Source of the DNA: Lysobacteraceae bacterium SCN 69-320
GTDB lineage: Bacteria > Pseudomonadota > Gammaproteobacteria > Xanthomonadales > Rhodanobacteraceae
Reading direction: 5' to 3'
Length of the DNA stretch: 64,000 nt
NCBI GenBank assembly: GCA_001725155.1
Contig: MEFP01000030.1
Coordinates: 558,001-622,000 of the forward strand
Shown here: positions 16,518-26,402 of the stretch, piece by piece
How positions within the stretch are numbered: position 1 is the first letter of the stretch
Layout of the letters: the number at the start of each line of letters is the position of its first letter
Notes under the pieces: generated by a model
What the model was told of the DNA's origin: nothing
The model's database searches: none
The model's input: the letters and a program-made list of their open reading frames with translations, nothing else
Made by a program: the position numbers and the translations under genes

Positions 16518-17633
16518 ATGTCCCTGATCCACGAAGCGCTGAAGAAGGCGGAACAACAGCGCCGCCTCGGCGAACCGCCCCAGCTGGGCACGCCGTTCTC
16601 GCGCGCGCCGCGACAGCGTTCGCTGCTGCCCTGGCTGGCCGCCGCCATCGTCGTCGCGCTCGGCGGCGGCTGGTATCTGTCGCGCACCGCACCGGCCGAC
16701 GACGCTCCGGCGGCGACGGCGAATGACGGCAGAGCCGCCAAACTCGCGGCCGATGCCAGCACCGCGACGACGTCCCCGACGAAGGCGCCGAATCCGGCAG
16801 CTGCGGGCGAAGCGGGCGCCGGTGCGCCCAACAGCAACGCCGCCGAACGCCGCCCGACCATGGGCGCGAATGCGGTCGCCAACACCAATGTCGTGACCTC
16901 GCTGACGCCGCCGCCGACGCTGCACAACCAGGCGCCGACGCCGACGAACAACCCGCCGACGGTCAGGGAGGTCGCCGAACGCGAATCCGAACCGCATCCG
17001 CCGGGCGCCAACCCGCTCGCGCCGGGCGAAGCCGCGCCGCTGGCCCTGGGCGCGCCGCCGCCGGAAACGGCGGTCAATGACGCCGCCGGCCTGGCCAGCA
17101 AGACCGCGATCAAGGAAAGGCAGGCCGCCGCCGACCCGACCGCCGCCGGCCACTCGCCGTTCATCAAGGAACGCGCGGCCCTGCCGCCGTCGGCCGCGAG
17201 GGCCGCCGCGACGGCCGCCGTGCCGCCGCCGCAGAAGATGCCGGCGGCCACCCCACCGGCAGCAGCCCCGCCGGCCACGCCGCCGACCGCAGCGAACGCG
17301 TCAGCCAAGGCGCCGGCGACCGTGGCCGCGGCTGCGCCGCCACCGGCCCCGGCCCCGGCCCCGGCCGCTGCGCCGCCGGCCGCCGCGCCGGTCGAGCAAT
17401 TGCCGGCCTACTGGCAGCTGCCGTACAACGTGCGCAAGGAACTGCCCGAGCTCAAGCTGTCCATGCACGTCTACAGCGCCACGCCGGCACAGCGCTTCGT
17501 CGTGCTCAACGGCAATCGCCAGGTCGAAGGCGACGAGCTCGGCGGCGAAGTGAGCATCGCCGAGATCCGCAGCGACGGCGTGGTGCTGATCTATCACGGT
17601 CAGCGCTTCCTCGTGCCGCGCAGCGGCTCCTGA
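16518..17633 (+). CDS. gspB: GspB/ExeB-type general secretion pathway protein
   Basis: The 371-aa product starts MSLIHEALKKAEQQRRLGEP, the typical opening of GspB/PulB proteins. One membrane helix follows (about residues 38-55), then a long Ala/Pro/Thr low-complexity periplasmic linker (about 60-295), and the C-terminal T2SSB domain (about 300-371: YWQLPYNVRKELPELKLSMH and the ending HGQRFLVPRSGS). The linker probably spans the periplasm between inner-membrane GspA and the peptidoglycan or secretin. The ATG at 16518 is chosen over upstream in-frame codons because homology starts there. It lies directly downstream of gspA. Confidence 0.92.
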   Translation: MSLIHEALKKAEQQRRLGEPPQLGTPFSRAPRQRSLLPWLAAAIVVALGGGWYLSRTAPADDAPAATANDGRAAKLAADASTATTSPTKAPNPAAAGEAGAGAPNSNAAERRPTMGANAVANTNVVTSLTPPPTLHNQAPTPTNNPPTVREVAERESEPHPPGANPLAPGEAAPLALGAPPPETAVNDAAGLASKTAIKERQAAADPTAAGHSPFIKERAALPPSAARAAATAAVPPPQKMPAATPPAAAPPATPPTAANASAKAPATVAAAAPPPAPAPAPAAAPPAAAPVEQLPAYWQLPYNVRKELPELKLSMHVYSATPAQRFVVLNGNRQVEGDELGGEVSIAEIRSDGVVLIYHGQRFLVPRSGS

Positions 17634-17685
17634 TTCCGTTTCCGCGCCGGCCGCCGGCGCGACTTGACGCGCCAGCGAGGATTCC

Positions 17686-18372
17686 GTGGTCTTCATCCAG
17701 GTCGAATCGCGCCGCCGTCCCGGCCCGCCCTGGGCGACGATCAGCATCGTCGCGCTGAGCGTCCTGGCCTTCTTCTGGCTTGCCGCGACCAGCGGCGAGG
17801 AGCGCCTGGCCCTGCTCGCGCGCTGGGGCACCGTGCCGGCGCGCCTGTTCGACAGCAGTGCGCCGCTCGTGCGCCAGCTCGTCGAGCTGCGCGCGCTGCG
17901 CCTGTTCAGCGCGCTGTTCGTGCATGCGAACTGGCTGCACCTGACCGGCAATCTGCTGTTCCTGATGATCTTCGGCCTGGCCGCCGAACGCCTGCTCGGT
18001 TCGCGCCGGTTCCTGATGCTCTATCTCGTCGGCGGCGCGGTGGCCAACCTCGTAGGCGCGCTGACGTTGTCCAGCGCGGTCACGCCGATCGTCGGCTCCA
18101 GCGGCGCGGTCTCGGCCGTGGTCGGCGCCTATCTCGCGCTGTTCCCGCGCTCGCGGCTGGGCCTGGTGCTGCCGCTGGGCCTGTTCCTCGAATTCGTCAA
18201 AGTGCCGGCGCCGGTGCTGATCGGCTTCTGGGTGTTGCTGCAATTGCTGTTCACCTATGTCGGCCCTAGCTTCGGCGCCGTGGTCTGGTGGACGCACATC
18301 GCCGGCTTTCTCGTCGGCGCGCTGATGGCGCTGATCTCGCGGCCGGCCATCGCGCGCCGGCTGCGCCAATGA
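17686..18372 (+). CDS. Rhomboid family intramembrane serine protease
   Basis: The 228-aa membrane protein has the rhomboid fold: HANWLHLTGNLLFL with the loop His and Asn (residues 80-93), the catalytic GSSG at 137-140 (Ser139), and the partner His204 in WWTHIAGFLVGA. It cleaves single-span membrane proteins within the bilayer. It starts at GTG 17686 with AGG 5 nt upstream. It lies 52 bp after gspB and 25 bp before the DUF1820 gene, so it could share their transcript. Substrates cannot be inferred. All catalytic residues are present. Confidence 0.94.
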   Translation: MVFIQVESRRRPGPPWATISIVALSVLAFFWLAATSGEERLALLARWGTVPARLFDSSAPLVRQLVELRALRLFSALFVHANWLHLTGNLLFLMIFGLAAERLLGSRRFLMLYLVGGAVANLVGALTLSSAVTPIVGSSGAVSAVVGAYLALFPRSRLGLVLPLGLFLEFVKVPAPVLIGFWVLLQLLFTYVGPSFGAVVWWTHIAGFLVGALMALISRPAIARRLRQ

Positions 18373-18397
18373 CTGGGCCTGCAGGCCGGACGACCAC

Positions 18398-18718
18398 ATG
18401 AAGAAACTTTTCAAGATTACCTTTCTGAACAACGGGAAGAGCTACGAGCTCCATGCGGAGCACGTGGGCTCCAGCCACCTGTGGGGCTTCACCGAAGTCA
18501 GCCAGCTCGTGTTCGAGCCGCGCGGCGAGGGCCTGGTCGTGGACCCGACCGAGGAACGCCTGCGCGAGGAGTTCGAGCTGACGCGCGTGCTGTATCTGCC
18601 GATGCACGCGATCGTCAAGATCGAGGAAGTCGAGCGGCGCAGCCCTGCGGTGATCCGCGATGCGGCCAGCGGCGAGAAGGTCACGCCGTTTCCGTATCCG
18701 CCGGCGCGACCGCGCTGA
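18398..18718 (+). CDS. DUF1820 family protein
   Basis: The 106-aa protein starts MKKLFKITFLNNGKSYELHA and includes GSSHLWGFTEVSQLVFE and RVLYLPMHAIVKIEEVER, the recognisable core of DUF1820, a cytosolic family of gammaproteobacteria with no known function. The C-terminus is a short Pro/Arg-rich tail. There is no signal peptide or helix of membrane type. It is the last gene of the plus-strand run from gspA and is followed by an intrinsic terminator at 18897-18932. Confidence 0.9.
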   Translation: MKKLFKITFLNNGKSYELHAEHVGSSHLWGFTEVSQLVFEPRGEGLVVDPTEERLREEFELTRVLYLPMHAIVKIEEVERRSPAVIRDAASGEKVTPFPYPPARPR

Positions 18719-18864
18719 CGGGGCCACCGGCAGCGCGGATTGCCGGCTGCTGCGCATCGCTTCGTCCTGGCGCCGGAGCGGCCGGCCGCCGGGACGGCAA
18801 CGGCGTCGCAATGAGTTCCCTTGTCGGCTGCGGCGTGAAACCCGTCTCCACCGATACCCTGCGC

Positions 18865-19095
18865 CCGTCGGGCGTTCGAAGCCGTCGGGCGTTCGAAGCC
18901 GTCGGAACCTCCGGTTCCGAGCGACGGCTTTTCACCTCCTTGAGGGAAACCTCGAAAAACCCTCGTTCCGACGGTTTTTCGAGTTGGCGAGTCCGGTGCA
19001 GGTCCGGACTCGTCTGCGCTGATCAAGCGCTTGCGCGCTCGATCGCCCGCGGCACGTCGCCGTGCCGCGGGCACCTCGACGTTTTCGAGGTGCCC
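18865..19095. repeat. Array of six palindromes between convergent genes, preceded by a 17-bp tandem repeat
   Basis: A 17-bp unit starting CCGTCGGGCG is repeated at 18865-18881 and 18882-18898, with a partial third copy. Six inverted repeats follow: H1 18897-18929; H2 18951-18961/18973-18983 (11 bp, perfect); H3 18988-18996/19004-19012 (9 bp); H4 19021-19030/19035-19044 (two short arms with one mismatch); H5 19045-19056/19061-19072 (12 bp, perfect); H6 19069-19079/19085-19095 (11 bp, perfect). H5 and H6 share 19069-19072, so both cannot form fully. The rest of the gap (18719-18864 and 19096-19127) shows nothing. Confidence 0.75.
18897..18932 (+). terminator. Intrinsic terminator after the DUF1820 gene (palindrome H1)
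   Basis: An inner CGGAACC/GGTTCCG stem and an outer AGCCGT/ACGGCT stem, separated by a 4-nt bulge on the right side, are followed by TTTT on the plus strand. This is the first palindrome of the array and probably ends the gspA-to-DUF1820 transcript. Confidence 0.6.
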
Positions 19096-19127
19096 TTGAA
19101 GGAGAGGGTTTGTTGCGGAGGCGAAGC

Positions 19128-20444
19128 TCAGCCCTTGGCCGGCGCGGCCGGTTCCGGCTTGCGCAGAGCCATCGCCTTGAGCACGTGCACGGCTTCGTTC
19201 AGCGCGTAATCGTCCAGCGGCGGCGCCTCGGTATTCGCGGTGCTGGATTCGGACTTCTCGTTCTCGCCCTTGAGATGGTTGGGCAGATCGCGCTCGCTCG
19301 TCATCAGCGACGGCGCGGCGTCGCGCACGGCCAGCTTGAGATCACGCAGCTCGATGTCGGGCACGATGCCGGTGGCCTGGATCGAGATGTTCGCCGGCGT
19401 GTAATAGCGCGCCGTCGTCAGCTTGACCGCGTGACCGTCCTCCAGCGGCAGCACGGTCTGCACCGAGCCCTTGCCGAAGGTCTTCTGGCCGAGGATCAGG
19501 CCGCGATGGTTGTCCTTGAGCGCGCCGGCGACGATCTCGGCGGCCGAAGCCGTGCCGCGGTCGACGAGGATGACCAGCGGTGCGCCGTCGGTCAGGTCGC
19601 CCGGCGTCGCGCTGAAGCTGAGATCGGTGTCGTTGAGGCGGCCGCGCGTGGTCACGATGGTGCCGCTGTCGAGAAAGACGTCGCTGACCTCGACCGCCGC
19701 GGTCAGCAGCCCGCCCGGGTTGCTGCGCAGGTCGAGCACGACGCCGCGCAGGCTGGAATCCTTGCCGCGCAGCCGCGCCAGCTTGCGCTTGAGTTCGCCG
19801 CCGGTGTCTTCCTGGAACTGGGTCACGCGCACATAGGCGTAGGCCGGTTCCAGCCAGCGCACGCGCACGCTGGCGACCTTGATCTTCTCGCGCTTGAGCG
19901 TGATGTCGACCGGCGCCGACTCGCCTTCGTGCAGGACGGTCAGCACGACGCTGCTGCCCGGGTTGCCGCGCAGCTGTTCCACCGACTCGTTGACGTTCTC
20001 GGCCGAGACCGCCTTGCCGTCGATGCGCGTGATGATGTCGCCGGGCTTGATGCCGCCGCGCTCGGCCGGGGTGTCGTCGATCGGCGAGACCACGCGCAGC
20101 ACGCCGTCGATCGTCAGCACTTCCAGGCCCAGGCCGTCGTAGGCGCCGCTGGTGCCCTCGGTCAGATCGCTGAGCTGGCGCGGGTCCAGGTATTCGCTGT
20201 GCGGATCCAGGCCCGACAGCAGGCCCTTGATCGCGGCTTCCATCAGGCGCTTGTCGCCGACGTCGTCGACATAGGCCTGCTTGACGAGGTTGTAGACCGC
20301 CGTGAACGTGCGCACGTCGTCGATGCTGACACCGGCCTTGGCCGCGGCGGCCTCGGCCGTTTCGGGCCCGGCCGGTGTGTCGGCCGCCTGTACGGCCAGC
20401 GCGAACAGGGAAAGGACGAGGAACAGCAGCGAACGGGACGACAT
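19128..20444 (-). CDS. ctpA: Carboxy-terminal processing protease CtpA (S41 family)
   Basis: The 438-aa product starts MSSRSLLFLVLSLFALAVQA, a signal peptide, with GGAG 8 nt before the ATG. Residues about 95-180 form a PDZ domain (GGIKPGDIITRIDGKAV) and about 185-360 the S41 protease, with the nucleophile Ser in DRGTASAAEIV and the Lys region in GQKTFGKGSVQT. It trims or degrades periplasmic proteins, often peptidoglycan hydrolases. It is the last gene of the minus-strand gpmI-envC-ctpA cluster, 236 bp after envC, which supports a link to EnvC-dependent cell-wall splitting. Confidence 0.95.
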   Translation of the reverse strand: MSSRSLLFLVLSLFALAVQAADTPAGPETAEAAAAKAGVSIDDVRTFTAVYNLVKQAYVDDVGDKRLMEAAIKGLLSGLDPHSEYLDPRQLSDLTEGTSGAYDGLGLEVLTIDGVLRVVSPIDDTPAERGGIKPGDIITRIDGKAVSAENVNESVEQLRGNPGSSVVLTVLHEGESAPVDITLKREKIKVASVRVRWLEPAYAYVRVTQFQEDTGGELKRKLARLRGKDSSLRGVVLDLRSNPGGLLTAAVEVSDVFLDSGTIVTTRGRLNDTDLSFSATPGDLTDGAPLVILVDRGTASAAEIVAGALKDNHRGLILGQKTFGKGSVQTVLPLEDGHAVKLTTARYYTPANISIQATGIVPDIELRDLKLAVRDAAPSLMTSERDLPNHLKGENEKSESSTANTEAPPLDDYALNEAVHVLKAMALRKPEPAAPAKG

Positions 20445-20680
20445 GGCAACGACTCCGGCAAACGTGCGACGACTATACCGCGGCGGCGGCACGGCTCGGA
20501 CCCGCGACGGCGGCGGAAGTGCCGCGCCCGGCGGATCGCCGGAAGACAGCCCGGCAGCGTGATCCCGCGCGGGATCGCCGGGAGCCGGTCGCGCCGGCGA
20601 GGGATTCCCGCAGAACCTGTGCGAACCCTGCTTGCGCCGTTCGACCGAAAGCGGACAGAAACCCGTTCTCCGGCAACGTG
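20445..20680. other. Intergenic region between envC and ctpA
   Basis: The only structure seen is a perfect 16-bp palindrome, GATCCCGCGCGGGATC (20561-20576), in GC-rich DNA, with no T run. It may be a 3' hairpin of the envC transcript. Confidence 0.35.
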
Positions 20681-21940
20681 TCAGGGCGACTTGAGCCAGC
20701 CGCGCGGATCCAGCGGCTTGCCGCGCGCGCGCAGCTCGAAATACAGGCCAGCGCTCCTGCGGCCGCCGCTGGCGCCGGCCGTGGCGATGGCCTCGCCGGC
20801 GTCGACCCAGTCTCCGACATCCTTGAGCAAGGATTCGTTATAGCCGTACAGGCTCATGTAGCCGTCGCCGTGGTCGAGGATCAGGATCAGGCCGTAACCC
20901 TTGAGCCAGTCGGCGTAGGCGACGCGGCCGTGCGACACCGCGCGCACTTCGGCGCCGGCCGTGGCCGCGACCACGATGCCGGAGATCGCGCGGCCGGAGT
21001 CGTCGCTGGAGCCGAAGCCGACCGCGACCTTGCCGGCCAGCGGCCAGGGCAACCGGCCGCGCCGCGCGGCGAACGGCTCGGCCGCCTGCAATTGCTTCGG
21101 AATGTCGGCGAACACGTCGCGCAGGCGTTCCAGCAGTTCGACCAGCGCGGTCTCGTCCTTGCCGAGCGCGGCCAGCCGCGCGGCCTGGTCGCGCAGGCTT
21201 GCGTCCAGCGCGTCGACCACGCCCTGGCGCTGCAGGCGCTCGGCGTCCAGCCGCGCACTTTCGGCATTGCGCGCCTCGCGCGTCGCGCTGACCTGCGCGA
21301 CCTGGGCCTCGATGGCCTGCTGCACGCGCGCGAGGTCGGCCAGGTCGGCCAGCAGTTCCTCGATGCGGCCGACGCGGGCACGCTGGAAATAGCGGTGATA
21401 GGCCAGCACGCGCGAAGTCGTCGCGACCTCGTTCTGCTGCAGGATCAGCTTGAGTTCTTCGTGCCGGCCCAGCGCGTAGGCCGAACGCAGCAAAGCAGCC
21501 AGTGCGTCGCGCTGGGTCTTGAGCTTGTCCTCGAGCTCGCGCCGGCGCGCCTGCAGGACATCCAGTTCCTTCTGCTGCTCGGCCAGCTTTTCGTCGAGCT
21601 GGCGCAGCTCGCGCGCGATCGCGGCGATATGCGTCTCGCGCTCGCGCAGCTCGACGACGACGCCGCCTTTTTCCGTCTCGGTGGCCCTGCGCTGTTCGGC
21701 GAGCTTGCGGATCTCCGCGCGCGTGGCTTCGAGCCTGCGCTGCGCCTCGTGTTCCTCGGCGTTGCCCTCGCCCCCCTTGGCCGGCGCGGCGCTCGCCGCC
21801 GTCGCGGCCGGCGCCGCTTCACCATCGCCGTCCTGGGCGAACAGGCCGCCGCTCAGCACGGCGAGCGCAACGGCGAGCACGGCGCCGCGCCACCGCGACA
21901 GCGCGCGCACGAGCCGGGCGTAGGCGGCGGGCCAGCGCAT
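20681..21940 (-). CDS. envC: EnvC-type murein hydrolase activator (degenerate LytM domain)
   Basis: The 419-aa protein has a signal-anchor segment (about residues 18-36), an Ala-rich stretch, a long coiled coil (about 60-270, dense in Glu, Arg, Leu) and a C-terminal LytM/M23 domain (about 310-415). The LytM domain lacks the zinc ligands: the usual HxxxD is missing, the YxH position reads YGYNE and the HLHFE motif reads GLYFELR. So it should not cut peptidoglycan itself but activate amidases, as E. coli EnvC does for AmiA/AmiB. It starts 7 bp after the gpmI stop, in the common gpmI-envC-ctpA order. Confidence 0.92.
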   Translation of the reverse strand: MRWPAAYARLVRALSRWRGAVLAVALAVLSGGLFAQDGDGEAAPAATAASAAPAKGGEGNAEEHEAQRRLEATRAEIRKLAEQRRATETEKGGVVVELRERETHIAAIARELRQLDEKLAEQQKELDVLQARRRELEDKLKTQRDALAALLRSAYALGRHEELKLILQQNEVATTSRVLAYHRYFQRARVGRIEELLADLADLARVQQAIEAQVAQVSATREARNAESARLDAERLQRQGVVDALDASLRDQAARLAALGKDETALVELLERLRDVFADIPKQLQAAEPFAARRGRLPWPLAGKVAVGFGSSDDSGRAISGIVVAATAGAEVRAVSHGRVAYADWLKGYGLILILDHGDGYMSLYGYNESLLKDVGDWVDAGEAIATAGASGGRRSAGLYFELRARGKPLDPRGWLKSP

Positions 21941-21947
21941 GGCCGCC

Positions 21948-23480
21948 TCAGGCGTCGAAGTTCAGCAGCGAACGTCCGGTCATTTCCGCCGGCACCGGCA
22001 GCCCCATGAGCCCGAGCACGGTCGGCGCGAGATCGCGCAGCGCGCCGTGGTGGATCTGCGGCCGGCCCGGGCCGACATAGACCAGCGGTACCGGTCCGAC
22101 CGTGTGCTGGGTATGCGGCTGGCCGTTCTCGTCGAGCATCTGTTCGAGATTGCCGTGGTCGGCCGTGATCAGCAGCGCACCGCCGGCCGCGCGTATCGCC
22201 GCCTCGATGCGGCCCAGCGCGACATCGACGGCCTCGGCCGCGGCAATCGCCGCGGCGAGCACGCCGGTATGCCCGACCATGTCGGGATTGGCAATGTTGC
22301 AGGCGATGAAATCGAAGCGGCCCGAGGCGATGGCCTCGACGAGCTTGTCGGTCAGCTCCGGGCAGCTCATCTGCGGCTGCAGATCGTAGGTCGCGACCTT
22401 GGGGCTGGGTATCAGCAGGCGTTCCTCGCCGGCATACGGCGCTTCGCGGCCGCCGGAAAAGAAGAACGTGACGTGGGCGTATTTCTCGGTCTCGGCGATG
22501 CGCAGCTGGGTCTTGCCGAGCGCGGCCAGGTACTCGCCCAGGGTATTGGCCATGGACTGGGGTCGATAGGCCACCGCGCTGACGGCGAGCGCCGTGCTGT
22601 ACTCGGTCAGGGTGACGAACGCCGACAACGCGACCGAGCGCTCGCGCGCGAAGCCGTCGAACGCGGCGTCGACATAGCACTGGCTCAGCTGGCGCGCGCG
22701 GTCGGCGCGGAAATTCATGAACACGACCGCATCGCCGGACTGCATCGCGGCGCCGGCGCCGATCACGGTCGGCTTGACGAACTCGTCGTTTTCGCCGCGC
22801 GCATAGGCTGCGGCCAATGCGCCGACCGCGCTTGCGGCGTGGTAGTCGGCGCGCGCATCGGTGATCGCGTCGTAGGCCAGCTGCACGCGCTCCCAGCGCT
22901 TGTCGCGGTCCATCGCGTAGTAGCGGCCGCCGACCGTCGCAATGAAGGCACCCGGCGTCTTCGCGCAATGCGCCTCCAGCAGGCGCAGCGAAGGTTCGGC
23001 GCTGCGCGGCGGCGTGTCGCGGCCGTCGAGGAACGCATGCACGGCGATGCGCGGCACGCCCTGCCGCGCGGCCAGATCGAGCATGGCCAGCACATGGTTC
23101 TCGTGGCTGTGCACGCCGCCCGGCGAGATCAGGCCGAACAGGTGCAAGGTGCCGCTGCCGGCCCGGGCCGCGGCGCAGGCCTGCAGCAATGCCGCATTGT
23201 TGAAGAATTCACCCGTGGAAATGTCCTGGTCGATGCGGGTCAGGTCCTGGTAGACGATCCGGCCGGCGCCGATGTTCATGTGGCCGACTTCGGAATTGCC
23301 CATCTGGTCGTCGGGCAGGCCGACGTGCAGGCCGTGGGTATCGACGAGGTCGTGCGGACAGGTCGCCAGCAGGTGGCGCCAGTTCGGGCAGTTCGCGAGC
23401 GCGATCGCGTTGTATTCGGTCTCGAGGCGATGGCCCCAGCCATCGAGGATCAGCAGCAGGACGGGCTTGGGTGCGGTCAC
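21948..23480 (-). CDS. gpmI: 2,3-bisphosphoglycerate-independent phosphoglycerate mutase
   Basis: The enzyme interconverts 3- and 2-phosphoglycerate in glycolysis using two manganese ions. The start is taken as GTG 23480 (510 aa), giving the N-terminus TAPKPVLLLILDGWG, where the family normally begins; no clear ribosome site is seen. The phosphoserine site is in NSEVGHMNIGAGR. Metal ligands appear in HGVHSHENH-like (here GGVHSHENHVL), FLDGRDTPP and ITADHGNLEQM. Length and motifs are complete. It is the first gene of the gpmI-envC-ctpA cluster. Confidence 0.96.
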   Translation of the reverse strand: MTAPKPVLLLILDGWGHRLETEYNAIALANCPNWRHLLATCPHDLVDTHGLHVGLPDDQMGNSEVGHMNIGAGRIVYQDLTRIDQDISTGEFFNNAALLQACAAARAGSGTLHLFGLISPGGVHSHENHVLAMLDLAARQGVPRIAVHAFLDGRDTPPRSAEPSLRLLEAHCAKTPGAFIATVGGRYYAMDRDKRWERVQLAYDAITDARADYHAASAVGALAAAYARGENDEFVKPTVIGAGAAMQSGDAVVFMNFRADRARQLSQCYVDAAFDGFARERSVALSAFVTLTEYSTALAVSAVAYRPQSMANTLGEYLAALGKTQLRIAETEKYAHVTFFFSGGREAPYAGEERLLIPSPKVATYDLQPQMSCPELTDKLVEAIASGRFDFIACNIANPDMVGHTGVLAAAIAAAEAVDVALGRIEAAIRAAGGALLITADHGNLEQMLDENGQPHTQHTVGPVPLVYVGPGRPQIHHGALRDLAPTVLGLMGLPVPAEMTGRSLLNFDA

Positions 23481-23665
23481 GGCGAAAACGGCGGCGATGG
23501 CGGAACGCGCATGGTAGCGGAATCGCAGCAGCAGGGCCGCCGCGGCCCGTGACCAATGGCAGGGGGCCGCCGCGCGCTGCAACCCTGCGCCGGAAGCCTG
23601 CATCCAAGCCTCTGCCCGCGCGAATCAGCTCCCGTCAGGTTCGCGCCCTCATCAGGAGTCGTTCC

Positions 23666-24325
23666 ATGATCATGCGTACGCTTGCTTTCGCCGTCTGCGC
23701 CACCTTCGCCGCTGCTGCCGTCCAGGCCGGTCCCACCGGTCCGGACATCGACAAGGTCAACGGCTCCATCCGCGTCGACGAAGGCCAGGCCGCCGGTGAT
23801 CTGGAAACCGTCAACGGCTCGATCCTGCTGCGCACCCATGCCCGTGCCGACTCGGCCGACACGGTCAACGGCTCGATCGAAATGGACGACGACACCGAGC
23901 TGAAGTCGGCCGAGACCGTCAACGGCGCGATCTCGCTGGGCCAGCGTGCCCGGGTGCGCGACTCGGTGGAATCGGTCAACGGCTCGATCAGCCTGGACCG
24001 CGGCGCCGACGTCGGCGGCAAGGTGTCCAACGTCAACGGCCGCATCCGCATCGACGCCGCGCGCGTCGGCGGCTCGATCGAGACCGTCGCCGGCGACATC
24101 GAGGTCGCCTCCGGCTCGCGCGTCGAAGGCGGCATTCTCGTCGAGAAGCCCAGCGGCTGGTCCTGGGGCAAGCAGAAGAATCCGCGCATCGTGATCGGCC
24201 CGGACGCAGTCGTGCAGGGCCGGCTGGTGTTCCATCGCGACGTCGACCTGTTCGTCAGCAGCAGCGCCAAGATCGGCGCGATCGAAGGCGCCACGCCGAC
24301 GATGTTCAGCGGCGCGACGCCGTAA
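23666..24325 (+). CDS. Secreted protein with repeated VNGSI motifs (beta-solenoid-like)
   Basis: The 219-aa product starts MIMRTLAFAVCATFAAAAVQ, a signal peptide, with AGGAG 7 nt before the ATG. The mature part contains a repeat of roughly 18-22 residues centred on VNGSI, VNGAI or VNGRI (six clear copies, followed by a VAGDI variant). This pattern is expected of a right-handed beta-solenoid, as in DUF4097 or bactofilin-like proteins. The C-terminus (RIVIGPDAVVQGRLVFHRDV) continues the solenoid rhythm. It probably acts in the periplasm or on the surface. Ligand and role are unknown. Confidence 0.8.
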   Translation: MIMRTLAFAVCATFAAAAVQAGPTGPDIDKVNGSIRVDEGQAAGDLETVNGSILLRTHARADSADTVNGSIEMDDDTELKSAETVNGAISLGQRARVRDSVESVNGSISLDRGADVGGKVSNVNGRIRIDAARVGGSIETVAGDIEVASGSRVEGGILVEKPSGWSWGKQKNPRIVIGPDAVVQGRLVFHRDVDLFVSSSAKIGAIEGATPTMFSGATP

Positions 24326-24458
24326 GACAGCACGAAAGAACTGCCCGGCGGCGGACTTTGCAGTCCGCCGCCACCTTCGTCGCAGGCATGACTTCCGGCC
24401 TGGCTGCGCGGCGGCGCCGGCGCCTACACTCGGTCCTCCGTGTCTTTCCGGAGGCCCC

Positions 24459-26144
<1,686 letters not shown>

Positions 26145-26150
26145 GAATGG

Positions 26151-26338
26151 GTAGGTTGCGGTGAGCCCGCAGGGCGAACCGCAACATCAAGGTTCCGACG
26201 CACGCGAAGAACGGTCGGCGAAGGCACATCCGCCGAACCCTTGCGACACTGCCGGCGTTCGCGAGAACGCTTCGGCAAGGGCTTTTCGCCGCGGAGATGC
26301 CTCGATGTTGCGGTTCGCTGCGCTCACCGCAACCTACC
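26151..26338. repeat. Dispersed repeat locus 1: two inverted copies of a 38-bp element
   Basis: The left copy (26151-26190) reads GTAGGTTGCGGTGAGC... and the right copy (26301-26338) is its reverse complement ending ...ACCGCAACCTACC. Each copy is itself an imperfect palindrome (GTTGCGGT with ACCGCAAC). Between them is a further hairpin around 26250-26277 (TGCCG/CGGCA outside GCGTTC/GAACGC). Related copies occur at 32438-32712 and 50547-50733. The locus lies directly after the M28 peptidase gene and may end its transcript. Confidence 0.8.
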
Positions 26339-26402
26339 GGGCACCGCTTGCGCGGCATTGGCCGCGGCGACAAGATGCGCCGTCCTCGCCCACGTCGCCG
26401 CC

